In this document: one piece after another, positions 61,292 to 64,000 of the stretch
How positions within the stretch are numbered: position 1 is the stretch's first letter
Layout: every line of letters begins with the position of its first letter
Assembly (NCBI RefSeq): GCF_026967475.1
Contig: NZ_CP114058.1
Coordinates: 2,852,001-2,916,000, forward strand
Reading direction: 5' to 3'
From: Rouxiella chamberiensis
Lineage (GTDB): Bacteria; Pseudomonadota; Gammaproteobacteria; Enterobacterales; Enterobacteriaceae
Length of the DNA: 64,000 nt
Translations under genes and position numbers: made by a program
The notes under the pieces: model-generated
Databases searched by the model: none
What the model was told of the DNA's origin: nothing
Seen by the model: the letters and a program-made list of their open reading frames with translations, nothing else

Positions 61292-61825
61292 CTAACAGGA
61301 AGATTCACGCGACTGGCGCTCTCGAAGTAAATCCACATAAGCGCAGTCAATCAGTTCCTGACGCTGGATATCCAGGCGTTCAAGCAGCTCTTCCGCAACG
61401 CGAATGCCTTGGGCCTGAGTTTCATGTTCCGCCAATACCACTTCGAATTCCAGAAAATCCCCTAAATCTTTGACGCGATCCAGATGTAAACGGGTTTGAC
61501 CTACCATAAACAGCGTGCGCTGCTTGATAACGCGCCCGACACTGCCATAGGCTAGGGTCAGCGTCTCACGGAGGCTGTCGGGATCGGCGGTTTCAGAAAT
61601 AGTATAGAAACTGGTTTTAGGCCCGGCCCTGTCTTCGCGCCGATAAAAAATCAGTTGTCCCCGGTCAACGGCCAGGGTCCGCAGCTTCAACCGCCCGTGT
61701 GAACAGGCAAAAAAGGTATCATCATGATCGACAAGCTCGGGCGGAAGGTCGGACAGCAAGGCTAACTTGGCGTAAAGCGCTGAAAAATCATCAATTCTTG
61801 CTTTTATTTCAATATTGCGAGCCAT
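61292..61825 (-). CDS. CYTH-domain protein (class IV adenylate cyclase type)
   Basis: 177 residues. The metal- and triphosphate-binding motif appears at the N-terminus as NIEIKARI (E-x-K core), and later GRLKLRTL, LIFYRRED, FLEFEVVL. The overall pattern is that of CyaB/thermophilic class IV cyclases. It could be an adenylate cyclase or a triphosphatase. It is 45 bp downstream of the PhzF gene's start on the same strand. Confidence 0.75.
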   Translation of the reverse strand: MARNIEIKARIDDFSALYAKLALLSDLPPELVDHDDTFFACSHGRLKLRTLAVDRGQLIFYRREDRAGPKTSFYTISETADPDSLRETLTLAYGSVGRVIKQRTLFMVGQTRLHLDRVKDLGDFLEFEVVLAEHETQAQGIRVAEELLERLDIQRQELIDCAYVDLLRERQSRESSC

Positions 61826-61971
61826 AGCCTACTCCATTTTCCGAGGAAAAAATCAAGTTTACCCGTACCTCATGAAACTAGCAGTTTCGACAAGGATTTG
61901 CAGTTGATTAAGCGCAGTAACCCTATAAACTCATTGCCATTACGCATTGAGGCCGGAGGCCAGAGTCAAGA

Positions 61972-62412
61972 ATGATATGGATTATGATTGCTGCACTGGT
62001 GGCTGTTTTTGTGGTCGGCTACTGGTTTATGACCGCCGATACCCGTAAGGCGAATGATTCACTGGCGAGCTTGCTGAAAATCAGACCGGTGTACATTGAT
62101 TCGATGTTGCTGGAGATGGGGAAACGTCAGAGTGCGATGTTTATTCGCTCGATAAGCGGAGGTTATGCGGAAGAAATACGGAAAGCGGCGTACATCGTTT
62201 TTATCTATCAGACCTTTATCAAGGACGCGTCGGACGAGAATATCGCGCATTGGCGCAATGTGCTGGTGCGTGCGCATCTGGATCCGGTGCTCACCAGCGA
62301 ACATGCCGAACTGGCGCTGTTCTATTTTGCCGAGCTGGATATCGAGCCTTTTGAACTGGCGCAGTTCCGTCGCAATTACAACGAAACCTTCAATCAGCTG
62401 CATCTGGTTTAA
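61972..62412 (+). CDS. DUF1198 membrane protein (YicN-like)
   Basis: 146 residues. One N-terminal membrane segment (MIWIMIAALVAVFVVGYWFM), then a cytoplasmic helical domain with IDSMLLEMGKRQSAMFIR, AAYIVFIYQTFIKDASDENI and the C-terminal FRRNYNETF. This layout matches the DUF1198/YicN family of unknown function. Confidence 0.75.
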   Translation: MIWIMIAALVAVFVVGYWFMTADTRKANDSLASLLKIRPVYIDSMLLEMGKRQSAMFIRSISGGYAEEIRKAAYIVFIYQTFIKDASDENIAHWRNVLVRAHLDPVLTSEHAELALFYFAELDIEPFELAQFRRNYNETFNQLHLV

Positions 62413-62472
62413 AGCACGCCTGAATCGCCGGCAGACTGCCCTTCTCCTCCGTTCAAGAAAAGGGCAAACCGG

Positions 62473-62808
62473 TTATCTGAATACGTTATCCAGATAATTG
62501 CTCAGAAGCTGGCGAGAGCTGAAACCATGACAGATGCCATAATAGGCCGCCGTTTCACTTTCTAAATCCAGCGGGAACTGGGTGTAGACATTGCTGCTGC
62601 GAAAAGACGCGGTAGGGTCGGCAAAGCGCTCGCTGCGCTCTTTCATCGCCGGGTGAATCACTAACGCCGTGCGCCCAAAGCGCGCCTCGCGATTGACGTA
62701 AACGTAGTGCTCGCCCCGGCGATAGCCGTAGGCTTTGTCGTCAATGAAATCACGTTCAAATCCTGATGTTTCCAAAACTCTTGCCACTTCGTCGGGCCGT
62801 AAATACAT
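62473..62808 (-). CDS. DUF2002-like small protein
   Basis: 111 residues beginning [20 protein letters not shown], followed by [20 protein letters not shown] and [13 protein letters not shown], and ending [18 protein letters not shown]. The N-terminus and the YVYVNREAR block are characteristic of a conserved enterobacterial family that I recall as DUF2002. No known function, no signal peptide. Confidence 0.6.
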   Translation of the reverse strand: MYLRPDEVARVLETSGFERDFIDDKAYGYRRGEHYVYVNREARFGRTALVIHPAMKERSERFADPTASFRSSNVYTQFPLDLESETAAYYGICHGFSSRQLLSNYLDNVFR

Positions 62809-62949
62809 GGGTTGTCCTCACTCTCAAAACCGCAAAGCGACCTTACCGCAATAAATCTGCCAAACAATGCATTTACGTCAAAATCAGGGCGATTTAGGAT
62901 TTATCTAAGCTTTTCCCGACACGATATCCACCCGTCGGGAAGGCTTTAC

Positions 62950-64000
62950 CTACAGAATCTCTTTTTGACGATTTTCGATGCGCAGCATTTTCAGCGTGAT
63001 AAGCATCGCCAGCAGGACCATGAAAGAGGCCGCCAGATAAATGGACGGCGTACCAAAGTGCGAAATCACGATACCGGCGACAGGGCCGGTGATGCCGAGT
63101 CCCAAATCCAGAAACGCGGAATAGGTCCCGAGCGCGGTGCCCTGATTCTGCTGCGGCACCTGTTTGACCGCCTCGACGCCCAACGCCGGAAAGATAAGCG
63201 AGAAGCCCGAGCCGGTAAGAAATGCGCCAATCTCGACGCTGAAGGGGCTGTGCCCTTGCCAGATAAACAGCAGGCCGATAATTTCCACCACGAAAGAGAC
63301 GATTGACACCCGCAGGCCGCCAAAACGGGCAATGTTGCTGCCAAAGATCAGGCGCATGCCGACAAAACCGAGACTGAAAAGCGTCAGGGTAAACGCCGCG
63401 CCTTCCCAGCCTTTATCGGCGTAATAAAGCGTAATGAAGGTAGCAATCACGCCAAAGCCGATGGTACCGAAACCCAGGCCAAGTCCGTGCATCCAGATTT
63501 TGCCGACCACCGCGCGAAACGCGATGCGCTTGCCGGTTACAACAGTGATGGCCTGCTTGGAAGACGCCAGCGCAATCGCCAGTGCAGCAATCAGAAGTAT
63601 AGTCAGGGAAACGCCCGGCAGTCCAAAATGCGCGTTGAGGAAGACGCCGAGCGGCGCGCCAGCCGCCATTGCGCCATAGGTTGCCACGCCATTCCAGGAG
63701 ATGACGCGCCCGGTATGAATAGGATTGGTCGCGCCAATTCCCCAGAGAATCGTGCCGGTCGCGGCAAAGCTTTCACCAATGCCGAGGAACACGCGGCCTA
63801 TGCAGAGGAGAATCAGACTGAGCACGGGTGAACCGGTACTCAACCAGGCAAAGATATAAAACAGGCCGCTGAGTCCACAGCAGGACAGCCCGAAAATCAC
63901 CACTTTTTTGGGGCCGATATTGTCGGCAAAGCGTCCGGCATGGGGACGACTGGCCAGCGTGGCAAAATATTGCACGCTGATAATCAGCCCCGCCAGCACC
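62950..64000 (-). CDS. MFS transporter, C-terminal part
   Basis: At least 350 residues are visible; the N-terminus lies beyond the right edge. Major-facilitator features: RPHAGRFADNIGPKKVVI (loop 2-3 motif A), GRVFLGIGESFAATGTILWG, and a second set of hydrophobic segments with GMRLIFGSNIARFGGLRVS. The sequence resembles the YhhS/YfcJ group of predicted drug or metabolite exporters. Substrate unknown. Confidence 0.85.
   Translation of the reverse strand, partial: VLAGLIISVQYFATLASRPHAGRFADNIGPKKVVIFGLSCCGLSGLFYIFAWLSTGSPVLSLILLCIGRVFLGIGESFAATGTILWGIGATNPIHTGRVISWNGVATYGAMAAGAPLGVFLNAHFGLPGVSLTILLIAALAIALASSKQAITVVTGKRIAFRAVVGKIWMHGLGLGFGTIGFGVIATFITLYYADKGWEGAAFTLTLFSLGFVGMRLIFGSNIARFGGLRVSIVSFVVEIIGLLFIWQGHSPFSVEIGAFLTGSGFSLIFPALGVEAVKQVPQQNQGTALGTYSAFLDLGLGITGPVAGIVISHFGTPSIYLAASFMVLLAMLITLKMLRIENRQKEIL

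Overview
This 64 kb window is a chromosomal segment of a gammaproteobacterium of the order Enterobacterales. The core gene order (purL/mltF/tadA/pgpC, yfhH-yfhL, acpS-pdxJ-recO-era-rnc-lepB-lepA, rseC-rseB-rseA-rpoE/nadB, trmN6/srmB, ung, grpE/nadK-recN-bamE, rnfH-ratA/smpB-ssrA) is that of E. coli, Serratia and Yersinia. murQ beside the RpiR regulator, the PagP and YedI genes and a 13-residue tmRNA tag point to Yersiniaceae (Rahnella/Rouxiella/Ewingella/Serratia-like) rather than E. coli itself. This placement is an inference.

Layout: 1-12.4 kb is accessory metabolism and envelope: partial OPT transporter with an IclR regulator, yaiA-aroL with a TyrR operator, SAM methyltransferases, a DUF1471 protein, yedI, an MmyB-type regulator, sseA, a glucose-1-phosphatase gene (agp), pagP, and an unknown ORF colliding with purL. 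12.2-43.1 kb is the conserved core block, with recognisable PurR, sigma-E, sigma-32 and LexA regulatory sites. 43.08-50.80 kb is a P4-type satellite island in the 3' end of ssrA, bounded by a perfect 97-bp direct repeat. 50.8-64 kb is accessory again: several GNAT acetyltransferases, a periplasmic binding protein next to a DUF2817 protein, a 2OG-Fe(II) oxygenase, ada, a cupin regulator, an IucD-type N-hydroxylase, PhzF, a CYTH protein, DUF1198, DUF2002 and a partial MFS transporter.

The island is the most interesting part. Its integrase gene overlaps by 4 nt an AT-rich pair: a DUF3644 protein with a HEPN-type R-x4-H motif, and a eukaryotic-like Ser/Thr kinase. A decayed P4 backbone follows (ash, and an alpha primase reduced to its C-terminus). 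Then come an EVE-like/HNH protein (predicted modification-dependent nuclease) between two near-identical terminator copies, and an unrecognised 231-residue protein with a weak uracil-DNA-glycosylase-like motif pattern. It reads as a small anti-phage cargo island.

A caution applies throughout. About ten genes, including lepA, srmB and smpB, are broken by small indels, often in short homopolymers, although both halves are otherwise intact. The likeliest cause is base-calling error, so these are marked as frame-broken but should not be read as true gene loss without checking.
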